The position numbers and the translations under genes were made by a program. A stretch of DNA of 44,437 nucleotides, from positions 1 to 44,437 of the forward strand of contig NW_005178480.1 in NCBI RefSeq assembly GCF_000350225.1. The letters run 5' to 3'. How positions within the stretch are numbered: the first letter of the stretch is position 1; each line of letters opens with the position of its first letter. This document shows positions 1-9,760 of the stretch, piece after piece. A model generated the notes under the pieces. The model was not told the DNA's origin and did not search any database. It saw nothing but the letters and a program-made list of their open reading frames with translations. This DNA is from Chondrus crispus. Its lineage: Eukaryota > Rhodophyta > Florideophyceae > Gigartinales > Gigartinaceae.

Positions 1-12
1 AGGAAGTTAGGA

Positions 13-505
13 TGCTGCGGGGCTGCGACATCGAAGCCTAAGGAGGAGGGGGACAACGGTTGAGCTGGCTACTTCGCGAAGTGTAATCTAAGAGCGAGCT
101 GGACCCTGCTGTAACATCACGATTGGGTGACTATTTATTAAACATATTATTATTATTGGTGCATTTGTCGATTGGCAATTGGGTGTATTCTCCATGCAAA
201 AATTTGCTCCTACGTACAACAACGGTTGTTGCCAACTCCATGGGGGAAGAAGCTTAATGAGATGAGTCACACCCTTCTCCCCGGATTGATATGGCGTCCC
301 TCGGAGGAATCTGAGTGCCTGCAGGGCTGAGACATCGAAGCCTAAGCGGAAGGGGGACGCCGACGAGACATCGAGATTGTACGGTATGTACGGTAGTCTC
401 GGAATGTTACCCTGCTGTAACATAATGATTGGGTGACGATTTATTCAGAATATCAATAATATTATTGGCGCATTCGTCGACTGGCGATTGGGTGTGTTCT
501 CCGTG
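13..505. repeat. Two diverged direct repeats, period about 300 bp
   Basis: Two blocks recur at the same spacing. The segment around 22-57 (containing GACATCGAAGCCTAAG) returns at 323-358, and the segment around 103-200 (containing ACCCTGCTGTAACAT and GATTGGGTGA) returns at 405-500. A shorter, more diverged third copy of the second block lies at about 5117-5206, just beyond the gene ending at 5080. Read on the minus strand, all three copies encode a similar C-terminus-like peptide (TQxPxDxCxNN in the 405-500 copy), with stops in different places. They therefore look like decayed copies of a minus-strand coding repeat. No intact gene or ATG-started frame was recognised in 1-1050. Confidence 0.6.
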
Positions 506-1265
506 AACAGCAATGCGTCTGCTGAAACAAATAACTTCGGGAGCTCCTTGACAACGTCCCACATCGCTCCAGTGAGACCGTATCACGACCGTATCACGTT
601 CTGTTTTACGTACTCGCCAATTCATGCTCTTGGCGACGCCTGTTGAGAACATTTTGAAAATCAAAGCAACCTTCTTCAGATACGTGTACAGTGCATCGTG
701 TACCGTCTTCGACCCAAAGCTATGGCAGGGCCTGAAGTTCGAATCATCCAGACACAGTAGTAAAATAGTCTCATGCGTATACACGCATTCATACTATACT
801 GCTTTTTGAGAAAGGTGCATCCTACTTGATTCGATGGAGATTTTCAGGAAATATATTTCGATTGCTGTGAGATTTCGATGAGCTGATGAGGTTCCATGCC
901 TTCAGTGTGTGCCATTGTTGCAGATTCTGCCCCAAAACATAGCCTTCCCTGAAAGTAACCGGTGGAACAACTGACACTGGTTTGCTCTGTGAAATTAATC
1001 CTACACTTCAATTTCCTATGACGCCTTCTCGCATCCATATTATCTTGGCCCGCTCCCCTTCCCTTCCATATTCTCCAATCTCTCACCAATTTCCTTCGGC
1101 CCATCGACCGACACCGCTGTCCGGTCTCACTGATTCTGTTTAAGCCTTTCCAGTTTCCATCCATGCTCTTCCGATCCCCCCGCCTCACCTCCCTTCAACT
1201 AGACGAGCACAACCATTCTGTTGCACTCGCAATATCCCCAAGCCTCAACTCCTACGATCACAAGC

Positions 1266-1892
1266 ATGCACTCCAACACATCCTCTTCGACATGTGAACA
1301 GGGCACCAGCCCCCACCCAAACACCGCCATCGCCGAACATTCCCACTCTCCCGACCTCCCCAACTACTCCGAATCCTCCCCCTCCTCCTCTTCGTCCTCG
1401 TCATCATCTTGGTCTCTCTCGTCATGCTCTTCCTCTGTCGTCCACTAGCACATGGAAAGCGTCGCAAGCCTCACTTTTTTCGAGATGCCCGCAGGTGGAA
1501 TTGCCCATCTCGTCCCGGACTCGCTCCTGCCTTTGCCCCCGCCCAACCTCCAGCGTCTTCCCGATGTTGATTTTGTCACCGATGATGACGAGCCAACACA
1601 ACAGCTCGAGGCTCCTGGATTTCTATCGCATCCCCCGCTCGATCCAGCGCAAACACATAGCCTGGAATCGCCGGACCCTGCGCCTCCGACGAAGAGTGCG
1701 AGCTTGGACGAATGGAGTGAAGTGGACCACAAGTACACCGTCTTGGGCAAGCGCCGCCGGGAAGACATCGATGGCACCTCAATCATCGATTCTCTCCTCC
1801 GGAAATTTCAAGTTTCATCCATGGACGACTGCAGTTGCGACAATTGGATGCGCTGCTGGATATTTATGATATGTCTGATGAAACTAAATTAA
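1266..1892 (+). pseudogene. Decayed, internally deleted copy of the 3434-5080 gene
   Basis: This region matches the intact gene at 3434-5080 in order and orientation. The N-terminal part (NTSS..., NTAIAEHSHSPDLP) aligns with the N-terminus of the intact protein. After an in-frame TAG at 1446-1448 the same frame resumes with MESVA, matching MESIAHRD of the intact copy, then VTDDDEP, SLESP and LGKRRRED, matching VTDEDEP, SLESP and LGKRQRQD. About 150 codons present in the intact copy are missing before MESVA. More are missing in the second half, and the last codons are in a shifted frame relative to the IYD-ending C-terminus. Similarity continues into the upstream pyrimidine-rich leader (from about 1050) and about 60 bp past the end. 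It could still be expressed as a 60-residue or 146-residue fragment, but the stop, deletions and frameshift make a pseudogene the best reading. Confidence 0.75.
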
Positions 1893-3200
1893 AAGTTGTT
1901 ATTATTTGTGTGCTTTGATTGTTTTTGATGATTACTGTAGTCACGGAGTACTGTAAGAGAATTGCAATGGCATTGCTTGATGTATCGTAGCGGTAGTACC
2001 TTATTAGGGAGATTAATCCGAGGCGTGGAGAAAAGGAATGGATCCTGTGTTGTGTTTGTGTTTCTAGAGTGTTTCGGAACTATGGCTTTCCGTGTCATCC
2101 CCGGCAGAGAAGTTGAGAATGCGTTCGAGACTCGGCGGTGACGGGAATCGAGGATGTGAAGAGGTTCGAGAGTGGTGAGCGGGGCGATCAGATCCGCAAA
2201 CGAAGACGTCTACAGAGGCGGTATGCAAAGATCATATGCATGTGATTGGCAACTCATTCCGTGCATCGATCTATGTCAAGAACAGCGCTCCAATAGAAAT
2301 GCCGTGTTAGAGTCACATCCACGTGGGAGGTTGTGAATGGGTAAAATTTCCCGATCTTTTTAAACATTCCGCACGGAGCAGGAGCACCCGCAAAATCTTA
2401 GCCAACGCAAAAAGCTCCTCCGCCACACACCACAATCCTTGTCGATCTTTATATACTAGCATTTTTATGTTAAGGTGGCTTGCAGCACACAGGTGACAGG
2501 TGGAGATACCAATGGCCATAGTGACTAAGAACATGAGGTGACGGCCGAGTGAGAACTGAGAAATAGAAATGGGACAGACGGATAAAAATATGTGGCAGAA
2601 AAAGGCCGGGGACGGGTTACTGGAAAGTTCTATTTAATCGAAGAAGTTGGAATTGCAACTTCTCTTGTCAGTATTGTGGCTGGTGTCTCTGTTGTCGTAA
2701 TCTCCTAAATGACAACCATCTGTTCACGCATACGTAAAGCAATCCGTAAGAGGTGGGCAGCCCCATTCTACAATTAACGAAATCCAAGTATTCTAGAGGA
2801 AGAGAGCTTTAAGTGTGGTTTCAGGGGAGAGTATGCATTCGATACTTGCATTCTACTGACAGATTGCCACTCCAAAACATCACTGAGATTATCCTACGAG
2901 TCGATCATTTGTCTATCAATTGTCTATCAGTGGATAATGGTTGTATCATCTTTTCATGGATAGCATGATGTACATTTGTGTATTATTTTGTTCAGTCATA
3001 CTCGTATATTCGATAGGAGCGAGCGCTTCTCGAAGGTGATGTTCGATTGGCGTGAGGTTGCGATGAACTGGTCGTCGTCGTTGTGTCCCACAGTATGGTC
3101 AATTTATTGCTGATTCGTCACAGACGTACTGCCTTCCTCAGAAGAAGCCTGTAGAAAATGGTATTGCTTTCATCCTTCGCAAATATTGCGACACTCTCAT
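1893..3200. other. Intergenic stretch, nothing recognised
   Basis: About 1.3 kb between the pseudogene and the leader of the intact copy. The first ~60 bp still resembles the 3' flank of the intact gene. The rest shows no ATG-started frame with a recognisable protein, no RNA gene and no obvious repeat. From about 3200 the sequence becomes pyrimidine-rich and matches the leader of the decayed copy. Confidence 0.5.
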
Positions 3201-3433
3201 CTGTCACTCTCCCCCCCCTCTACTTGCCTCGCTGAATGCTTCACCTTCCACCATTCACTTCACCCCATTGACTGACACCAGCGTCCCTATCTTGCCCATT
3301 CTTCTTAAGCCTTTCCACTTCCCGTTCATGCCCCACCGACCTCCCCCTCGCCCCACCTCCCCTCAACCAGCCGCCCCCCACCACTTTTTCACACTCGCGA
3401 AATCCACAAGCATCAACTCCCACGATCCCGACA

Positions 3434-5080
3434 ATGAACGCCAACACATCCACTCCGAGAAATGAACAACGCACCGCCCCCAACCCGAACAATGCCATCG
3501 CCGACCAGCCCCACTCTCCCGACCTCCCTGACCATCCCAAACCTTTCCCCTCTTCATCCTCTACCAAAAATGAGCGGCCCAGCCAAACATTCGCCCCTCT
3601 TCCTTTGCGCCGCAACCCCCTCATGCCGTACGCACATCGCGCAAGACCTAGTCAACCCCGCCAACCTCCCGTCTACGGAGACTTCATCCATCTCCTCTCC
3701 GAAAACATCAAGTCGTCGCCGTCATCGGGTTTCTCCGTTTACGAGGAGACTCCCACGCATGGAATTACTGCCCCCTCCCAACTTGGTCGCCTTCAAGGTC
3801 CCACCACACCTCCAGCAGCTCTTAATCGCTCCCTGCTGGATGGTTCGACTCTTTCTTTCAGTCTCCAGGAATCCGCCTATGCACCCGCCTCGTGCAGCAG
3901 CCCCAATGGGGATGAAATCGTTGTCGATCCTGAAAACTTCGATCCCGCTCTCCCGATCCCCAACATCGTGCTGCCCCCTTCTGACTATTACCACGAAAAC
4001 GGTTGGGGGCATACCGACGCACGTGAAGAGCCATACCCGCGATCACCTGCACTCCCGGCAGAAGCACGACAGGTGCAATACATGGAAAGCATCGCTCATC
4101 GCGACCTGCTCCAGGTGCCCGTAGATATCTTCGGTCACCCCTTCCGGTACTCGACCCCATCCCCACTCTCATCCCGCTTGCAGCCCATCCCCGTCGTGGA
4201 TTTGGTCACCGATGAGGATGAGCCCGCGCAAGAGGCCAAGGCTCTGCCAACAGCATCGCGTCTCGTGCGGAAGCCAGGGCATGCACAGAGCTTGGAGTCT
4301 CCGGGATCCGCTGCCCGCTATGTCTCCCCGGTTTCTTCGGCATTCGCGGTTCGGCCTGCCGTGGAAGAAGACGAGGTGGAAAGTGACCCGGTGAGCTGTG
4401 ATGCGGGATGGCGGTGGACCGTCTCGGTGGAAATTGACAGATGGGGCAACGAGGTGAAAATGGTACGCGAAGAGCCTGTGCAACGACCCATGCCTCCGAG
4501 GATGCCTGCGAGGGGTAGCGCATGGGAGGAAATGGGGCGCAATTCCACCCTCCTGGGCAAGCGACAGCGGCAAGACGATGTCGCTTCAGTCGTCGATTCC
4601 CCTCCGCAGAGCGCAAAGTTTTCCTTTGAGGAACATTGGCAAGAAAAATTGCGGCTGTCGAACATCAAAAGGATGAACGACTTGCAGTGCCGACGCCAGA
4701 GCAATGGGGAACTGAGCGCGCCTGCGGGGTCGTCGACATTGGTGGACGCATCGGATATGAGGCAGGCCAAGCGGCAAAAGATTGCTTCCTCGGTGGCTGC
4801 TCCGCTGGATCTTGGCGAGGGTGGTGACTGGCGCGACCGACAGAACAATTGGCTGACGCGAGGGGGCGGGACACAAGCATCGCCGACTACTCGCCGACTG
4901 CACGCCCTCGGACGCCGGCCCCTACGCCACGAGCGCAAGCGACAAAGAAGTGAGGGTGTTTCTGAAGGTCGGGTTCGGCGCAGACGGGCGGGCAAGGGGC
5001 GGTACTGGAGGTTAGCGGCTGCAAGTGAGGAGAATGGTAAGCAAGATGTGCTGCCGGAGATTTATGATTTATTAGATTGA
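3434..5080 (+). CDS. Disordered, basic-tailed protein of unknown function (548 aa)
   Basis: I do not recognise a family. The ATG at 3434 is chosen because the decayed paralogue aligns from the equivalent position and both share a pyrimidine-rich leader. The first ~80 residues are rich in Pro, Ser and Asn. The middle has short conserved islands shared with the paralogue (VTDEDEP near residue 257, SLESP, LLGKRQRQDD). The last ~80 residues are strongly basic (RHERKRQRS, RRRRAGKGR), which looks like a nuclear or nucleic-acid-binding tail. No membrane segment, signal peptide or zinc-binding cysteine pattern is visible. It ends in an acidic/hydrophobic motif (EIYDLLD). Conservation of the islands against the decayed copy supports a real protein. 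A nuclear role is inference only. Confidence 0.7.
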   Translation: MNANTSTPRNEQRTAPNPNNAIADQPHSPDLPDHPKPFPSSSSTKNERPSQTFAPLPLRRNPLMPYAHRARPSQPRQPPVYGDFIHLLSENIKSSPSSGFSVYEETPTHGITAPSQLGRLQGPTTPPAALNRSLLDGSTLSFSLQESAYAPASCSSPNGDEIVVDPENFDPALPIPNIVLPPSDYYHENGWGHTDAREEPYPRSPALPAEARQVQYMESIAHRDLLQVPVDIFGHPFRYSTPSPLSSRLQPIPVVDLVTDEDEPAQEAKALPTASRLVRKPGHAQSLESPGSAARYVSPVSSAFAVRPAVEEDEVESDPVSCDAGWRWTVSVEIDRWGNEVKMVREEPVQRPMPPRMPARGSAWEEMGRNSTLLGKRQRQDDVASVVDSPPQSAKFSFEEHWQEKLRLSNIKRMNDLQCRRQSNGELSAPAGSSTLVDASDMRQAKRQKIASSVAAPLDLGEGGDWRDRQNNWLTRGGGTQASPTTRRLHALGRRPLRHERKRQRSEGVSEGRVRRRRAGKGRYWRLAAASEENGKQDVLPEIYDLLD

Positions 5081-5856
5081 ATTAAATTATTTTTGTTATC
5101 GAAAACAGTAGCTGGTACTGTACCCTGCCTGTTGTGACTGGATTGGGTCAAAATCAGAAAAAGTAGTTACCATTGGTACACTTGCGTATTGACAATTGGG
5201 TGTGGGGTTCGCAGGTCATTGCGCCGTTTTGTGGGCCATCTGTGTGGCAGTACCCTTGGTTGCAAGGGTACCACACACAGTGGTACATGCAAATGGGCAG
5301 CCGGTAGTCCCGTTCTGCACAGCAGCGAATTTACAAGCTTGTCCCGAGTGCTGCAGGCGGCGTATTGTTCTATAGATGTTGAAGTTGTTCGGTGCACGCG
5401 GAAACGTCCGCGCCACGCAGTCAAAACACATCCCTCGTCGGATTAGCAGAGCTGCCAACAGAGCCAGCCGATATCCGTAACACAGCGCGTGGCACCATAG
5501 CCCCGTAACTCGCGGAAAACATTGAGTACTGGATGTGCAGAGAATTTAATCTCAGCTGTTCATGTGAGTAATGAACAAGACGAGCGAGCCCCCGCGAGCT
5601 GTCGAATTTCGGTCCTAGATGTGTGTGGCATGCATTGCTGGAACTCGTGTCTACTTGGCGTGGACGTTTGTGAATGGGTAGATGCAACCTTGTTTACAGT
5701 CGGGAGACAGAGGAAGCTGCAAGCTTTGGGCCACAACCTTTTTCCGCCCTTCACACGATCCCACTCCGAAGTAGACACCCAAACCAGTATGCCGCGCTCG
5801 CACCACCGGCCGTGCCGCCGTTTGTAGCGCTCCTTGACACAGCGCGCGCGCCCGCC
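5081..5856. other. Intergenic region with a third copy of the 5' repeat
   Basis: The first ~45 bp after the stop matches the 3' flank of the decayed paralogue. At 5117-5206 a diverged copy of the repeat seen at 103-200 and 405-500 follows (ACCCTGC, GATTGGGT, CAATTGGGTGT in the same order). The rest is the upstream region of the R3H/G-patch gene; no TATA-like element stands out. Confidence 0.45.
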
Positions 5857-7467
5857 ATGTTTACGTCAGAGAGCGAGGGGGAAGCGCCGCCTTCAAGCGA
5901 CGTGTGCGATGACTATTACCAGAATTTGCTAACCGAGGCGCTTCGAATCGTCGATCAAGATGACCCGGGGGAAGGGACTCTGGACTTGCTGCGGGCGCTG
6001 CGGGTGTCGGATTTCGAGCACAACGGGCATTATCCGGATTGGAGCCTGTGTGAAAGCCCTCCGGCGATGGGTGGACGGCAAGGCATAGCGCAGGGGGATT
6101 TGGACGGAGAAGGAGTTCATGCGGCGGAAGATGCGCGCTTCAAGGATTTTGGATGCCGACTCGCATCCGAAGGAGGGGACATGGAGAGTGACATTGCATC
6201 CGAGGTTGGGGAGGACAGGCCGACTGAGTGCGCCGAGCAATCCGATGAGACAAAGTTATCTCCACCGTCATCAGCCGCACCGAAACGAGAGGCACGAATA
6301 CCAGTGCCACCCGCAAGCGCCGAAAAGGAAGAGATGGGTGTCACGTCTGATCTTTCGCCACGGGTGGTGCCGGTCACACCCTCCACTGCACAAATTCATC
6401 CCTCAAGATCTGACGCCGCTGCCGTTGTGGTATCCCGACCCCGTGAACAAGCTTCGCCTACCCCTCGGCCTCTGCCCGCGTTTGAGGCGTGTCCGCCTGA
6501 GGCATGCCCGCTCTCCATGCGCGCCAACTGGGCGCTCGTCGAAGCGCACGCCCTGTTCGCGTACCGCCACTTCAAATTGAACCCTGCGCCCTCGACGACA
6601 TACACCTGTCCCCCCATGTGCGGTTCGAAGACTCGTCTGGCAATGCATCGCGCCGCGGAGGTGCTAGGGTGCCGCTCCGTGTCGAACGGCAAGGGAAGGG
6701 AGCGGCAAGTCGTGCTGACGTGGACGAAGGACGGCGTCTTTCCTATCGGTGAGCTCTCTGTTATTCTGGCCGTGCGCGTCGTGCTTGTGGGCCTGTTCAT
6801 CGACTGCGCAAAGGGGAGGAAAGGCAATGCCACGGTTAAGAAAGCCAGGAGAGAGGCTCGTAAAGCGAGAAGGAAAGAGGAGAGGCTAGAGGCAGCAACG
6901 AGGGTGGCGGACAAGGGCACGGATGTGGTGGTAGATGAGGCGGTAGAAAAGTATTGGCAAGAAATGTTGCAGCCGAATCTGATGTGTTATGATGGGGCGA
7001 AGGCACCGGGGCAAAGGAAGAAGGAGAAGAAGGCGAAGAAGAAGGCGAAGAAGAAGGCGAATAAGAAGGCGAAGAGGAAAGCGAAGAGGCAGACGATGGC
7101 AGGGAAAATGATCGAGGTGCCCGAGCAAAATGATCCTGTGCGGAATGGAGTTCCCCTTCCTTCGGAGTATGGGCCTGGGTACCCAGACGCACATCCGTTT
7201 TTCGAGCGGTGGGATCCGGGCACGTATCAGCTGGTAGACGGATATGCTACGCACGCGGCTTTACGCGGCGGCGAGCAACGCAGACGGAAGGCGAGCCAAG
7301 CGGGACCAAGTGCTCGGCCCTTGGCAAGTTCGAATCGAGGATTCGCGATGCTGGAGAAGATGGGGTGGAAACAAGGAGAGGGGCTAGGCACGAACAAAGA
7401 GGGTATGACGGAACCTCTCGAACCCCAACAACGCTCCAAACGCACGGGCTTGGGGGTTGGTCGATAG
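5857..7467 (+). CDS. R3H and G-patch domain protein (536 aa)
   Basis: The protein has two nucleic-acid-linked domains in the order known from Sqs1/Pfa1 and related proteins. The R3H domain lies around residues 225-295, with the signature R260-x3-H264 followed by a Ser-x-Gly-Lys-Gly-Arg stretch. The G-patch lies around residues 495-535, starting GFAMLEKMGWKQGEGLG. Between them is a Lys/Ala-rich segment made of repeated KKAK units, probably nucleolar or RNA binding. In other eukaryotes such proteins bind and activate DEAH-box helicases (Prp43/DHX15) in splicing or ribosome assembly; that role here is inference. The N-terminal ~220 residues are acidic and low complexity. The frame is open upstream to an ATG at 5674 (597 aa). 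I prefer 5857 because CCCGCCATG is a better start context and the extra 61 residues show no domain. Confidence 0.8.
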   Translation: MFTSESEGEAPPSSDVCDDYYQNLLTEALRIVDQDDPGEGTLDLLRALRVSDFEHNGHYPDWSLCESPPAMGGRQGIAQGDLDGEGVHAAEDARFKDFGCRLASEGGDMESDIASEVGEDRPTECAEQSDETKLSPPSSAAPKREARIPVPPASAEKEEMGVTSDLSPRVVPVTPSTAQIHPSRSDAAAVVVSRPREQASPTPRPLPAFEACPPEACPLSMRANWALVEAHALFAYRHFKLNPAPSTTYTCPPMCGSKTRLAMHRAAEVLGCRSVSNGKGRERQVVLTWTKDGVFPIGELSVILAVRVVLVGLFIDCAKGRKGNATVKKARREARKARRKEERLEAATRVADKGTDVVVDEAVEKYWQEMLQPNLMCYDGAKAPGQRKKEKKAKKKAKKKANKKAKRKAKRQTMAGKMIEVPEQNDPVRNGVPLPSEYGPGYPDAHPFFERWDPGTYQLVDGYATHAALRGGEQRRRKASQAGPSARPLASSNRGFAMLEKMGWKQGEGLGTNKEGMTEPLEPQQRSKRTGLGVGR

Positions 7468-7933
7468 CAGGTGGGAAGGTGTGTAAAAGGGCTGCTCGCC
7501 GACGTTTGACTCTCGCTGGACGAAGCTGGACGAAATGATCGAATCGGCCGTCAGGGCATGCGGACAGCTTCCGTGATCATCGCCTTTACCATATGACGAA
7601 ACAATTTGTAACTCAGTAAACACACCTACTATTGTCGCCTGTTGTGCTGAATGCCAGTGTTGTGAGAAAGGTCGTCAGCGTAAAGTTGCAAAACGGGGTG
7701 CAGTTAAATTTCCCCGAGAAATGGAGAAAAGGTGTCAAGTTTGAGATAGAGTCCTGAAAGCGACTAGTACGCTTCTATGCGCCAGTCGGCATGGATTGAT
7801 ATACTCCACTTCCAGGTCGATGTCCTCGACTGCGCCGTATCAGTTCAAGTCACTACTCCCAACGCGCAGAAAAGTCGGTCAGTATTCGGGCGGTGCAAGG
7901 AAGGCCCCTGACCAAAAACAGAAGCGGCGGAAC
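7468..7933. other. Convergent 3' spacer
   Basis: 466 bp between the stop of the plus-strand R3H/G-patch gene and the stop of the minus-strand acidic protein gene. Nothing beyond presumed 3' untranslated sequence is seen. Confidence 0.5.
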
Positions 7934-8275
7934 CTACTCATCGTCGAAGTCCTTGTTGCCCAGGTGGGGGTAATACGGGACAAAAAGGCCGTCGTTGACG
8001 GGGGCCTCGTTGGGCCTGCCGTACTCGAGCTGGTCAAAGGCCTCCTGGGAGTCCATATCGACATCGAAATACTCGTCATCGTCGTCGCGCATGATGGCCT
8101 CTGCGGCCGGGACGCCGTTCGCGTTGGGCGCGCGCGTCTCGCGCACGCGCTTGCGCGAGCCGCCCGCGTTGGGGCCGGACGAGTCCGACGCTTGCCGCAG
8201 ATTGTTCGCGGGTGGCGCCGCCGGCGGAGCGGGGCGGGGCCCCGCGCGGCGGGAGAGAGGTGGCGGCGCTGGCAT
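7934..8275 (-). CDS. Small acidic protein of unknown function (113 aa)
   Basis: I do not recognise the family. The ATG at 8275 sits in a good context (ACCGCCATGCC). The N-terminal third is Pro/Ala/Arg-rich. A basic patch (SRKRVRE, around residue 40) follows, which could be a nuclear signal. The C-terminal half is acidic and contains DDDDEYFDVDMDSQ, then ends in YYPHLGNKDFDDE. No membrane segment, cysteine motif or enzyme signature is visible. Overlapping frames on both strands here are also open because the DNA is very GC-rich, so the reading frame is less certain than elsewhere. I choose this one for its start context and its composition. It could be a small subunit of a nuclear complex, but nothing in the sequence proves that. 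Confidence 0.5.
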   Translation of the reverse strand: MPAPPPLSRRAGPRPAPPAAPPANNLRQASDSSGPNAGGSRKRVRETRAPNANGVPAAEAIMRDDDDEYFDVDMDSQEAFDQLEYGRPNEAPVNDGLFVPYYPHLGNKDFDDE

Positions 8276-8479
8276 GGCGGTGCGGACGGGGGAAGGTGGT
8301 TTCGTGCGGGGACGGAAGCGCTTGACGAATGCTGCTCGGGACTCCAGCTAGATCGGCAAGGGAGAAGAGTGATGTCACTCCTGTCAACAGGCGTCACTAG
8401 ATCCCGATTGCGGCCGTAGCAAAAATCCCGATTACCCAAGATCAATGCACTGCACACAGCACCTCTCGTGAGGTAGACC

Positions 8480-8532
8480 GTCTTTGAAAGCATTCTTGAT
8501 GCATCTAAAGCATCAAGAATGCTTTCGAAGAC
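8480..8532. repeat. Long hairpin: 23-bp stem, 7-nt loop
   Basis: The arm 8480-8502 (GTCTTTGAAAGCATTCTTG...) is the inverse complement of 8510-8532 with a single mismatch, which would be a U-G pair in a plus-strand transcript. The loop is ATCTAAA. It lies in the 549-bp spacer between TBCC (its 3' side) and the acidic-protein gene (its 5' side), both on the minus strand. It could be a small foldback insertion, a structured RNA or a transcription-end signal. Nothing else is seen in 8276-8824. Confidence 0.7.
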
Positions 8533-8824
8533 TTAAAGTTCACGGCTCAGGCAATCCGCCCCAAGCATGAGTAGACCATGCAGAGCTTGCGGCTTCGTTT
8601 GCGGCCATGCCATACACCCTTTCGCATTGCCGTAATATTCCGCTCCATCAACTCCTCATCTTCTGTGAATTGCTCCTCGACAAATCGTTTACAGAAATAG
8701 CCACCTATTCCGGAAAAGATGCCGCATGGATTAAGCAATCCCTTTACCTTTCACTCCAGTGAAAGCGACCGGGGCTGTTCCACGCAAGTCCCGGTAATTC
8801 CGGAGACAACGACTTTAACACTAT

Positions 8825-9760
8825 CTACTCGAGTATTTTAATATTTCCATCCTCCGAAACCTCTACGACGCCACCTTTCTCCATTAAGCTCCAATACGGG
8901 CTTTGACTTTCGTGCAGCCAGTTGAAGTCCTGTACTTCGCGCCACTTGTTCTCCTCCTTTAAACCTGCCATTTCGAGCAACTCCCTCGACCCTTTCGACT
9001 GTATTCTTCCTTCCCCAAACCGCACGCCTTCGCAGCTTTCTACGATCGGCTTTCCCTTGACATCGAGATAAAATGACGTGTCTACGCTCTCATGGATTCG
9101 CACCTGCCGGCATGCCAGCCAAAATTTACATCCTCGCGCCCCGGTTACATGGACAGATCCAGCCACTGCGCTGGCCACCACTTCACAGTTCTTCAAGTTA
9201 TTCGCGCGAACAGCGCCTACGACGTCCAAAATCACCACTCTGGCATCGCATACATCATGGAGCAACACATCCTTCCCCTCAACAGAGCCGCGGGGATAAA
9301 CCAACACTTGAGAGGATCCTTTCAGACTCTCACGGTTAATCTCCACACACTTCGAGCCTGACAATGGATGTGTGGGAGGCGATGTTGCGATATCCGGTTC
9401 CGCCTTAAACGCATTCTTGTCTGCCCCTGACTCTTCATCAGGCTGAACTGCAGCTTTTCTCGCCCGCATGCCAAACTGGAATCTTTTGCGCGGCTGAAGC
9501 CGCCTGTCTGCCGCGTCCAGAGCGTCCGCTGCCGCACGAACCTCCTCTTGCGCGCGCCGCATCTCGTATCCGACCCACCATTGCGCACCTCCCGCTGTCA
9601 GCGACCTCAGCTCAGCCAGGGAATCTCGTAGCGCAGACAAGTCAGAGGTCTTCTCAACTGATGCAGTGGAGGCGTTGAGAGTGGACAAGAGCGTCTGAAA
9701 GCGCGCGCTGTAGCTTGCCGCGGTCTCTTCGGCCACGCACGGGCTGTCGGACGGGTCCAT
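8825..9760 (-). CDS. TBCC: Tubulin-binding cofactor C (311 aa)
   Basis: TBCC acts in the cytosol with cofactors D and E to release assembly-competent alpha/beta-tubulin, by stimulating GTP hydrolysis on beta-tubulin. The first ~110 residues are helical with charged heptads, as in the TBCC spectrin-like N-domain. After a linker, residues ~140-255 form the C-CAP/TBCC beta-helix, seen in CKFWLACRQVRIHESVD and TSFYLDVKGKPIVESCEG. The arginine in the Q-V-R-I-H motif (R221 in this numbering) is in the position of the catalytic arginine finger of TBCC/RP2 proteins. The length is close to the usual 310-350 aa. The frame is open a few codons further, but the first ATG is at 9760 (MDPSDSP). The downstream minus-strand neighbour is the small acidic protein. 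Confidence 0.9.
   Translation of the reverse strand: MDPSDSPCVAEETAASYSARFQTLLSTLNASTASVEKTSDLSALRDSLAELRSLTAGGAQWWVGYEMRRAQEEVRAAADALDAADRRLQPRKRFQFGMRARKAAVQPDEESGADKNAFKAEPDIATSPPTHPLSGSKCVEINRESLKGSSQVLVYPRGSVEGKDVLLHDVCDARVVILDVVGAVRANNLKNCEVVASAVAGSVHVTGARGCKFWLACRQVRIHESVDTSFYLDVKGKPIVESCEGVRFGEGRIQSKGSRELLEMAGLKEENKWREVQDFNWLHESQSPYWSLMEKGGVVEVSEDGNIKILE

Noticed and set aside
5674..5856. Upstream 61-codon extension of the R3H/G-patch gene
   Set aside because: It starts with a true ATG and is in frame, so it cannot be excluded, but the context is weaker and the extra residues show no conserved feature.
7796..8419. Plus-strand frame of 207 codons opposite the acidic-protein gene
   Set aside because: Composition-driven open frame in very GC-rich DNA; Arg/Ala-rich with no domain, while the minus-strand frame has a better start context.
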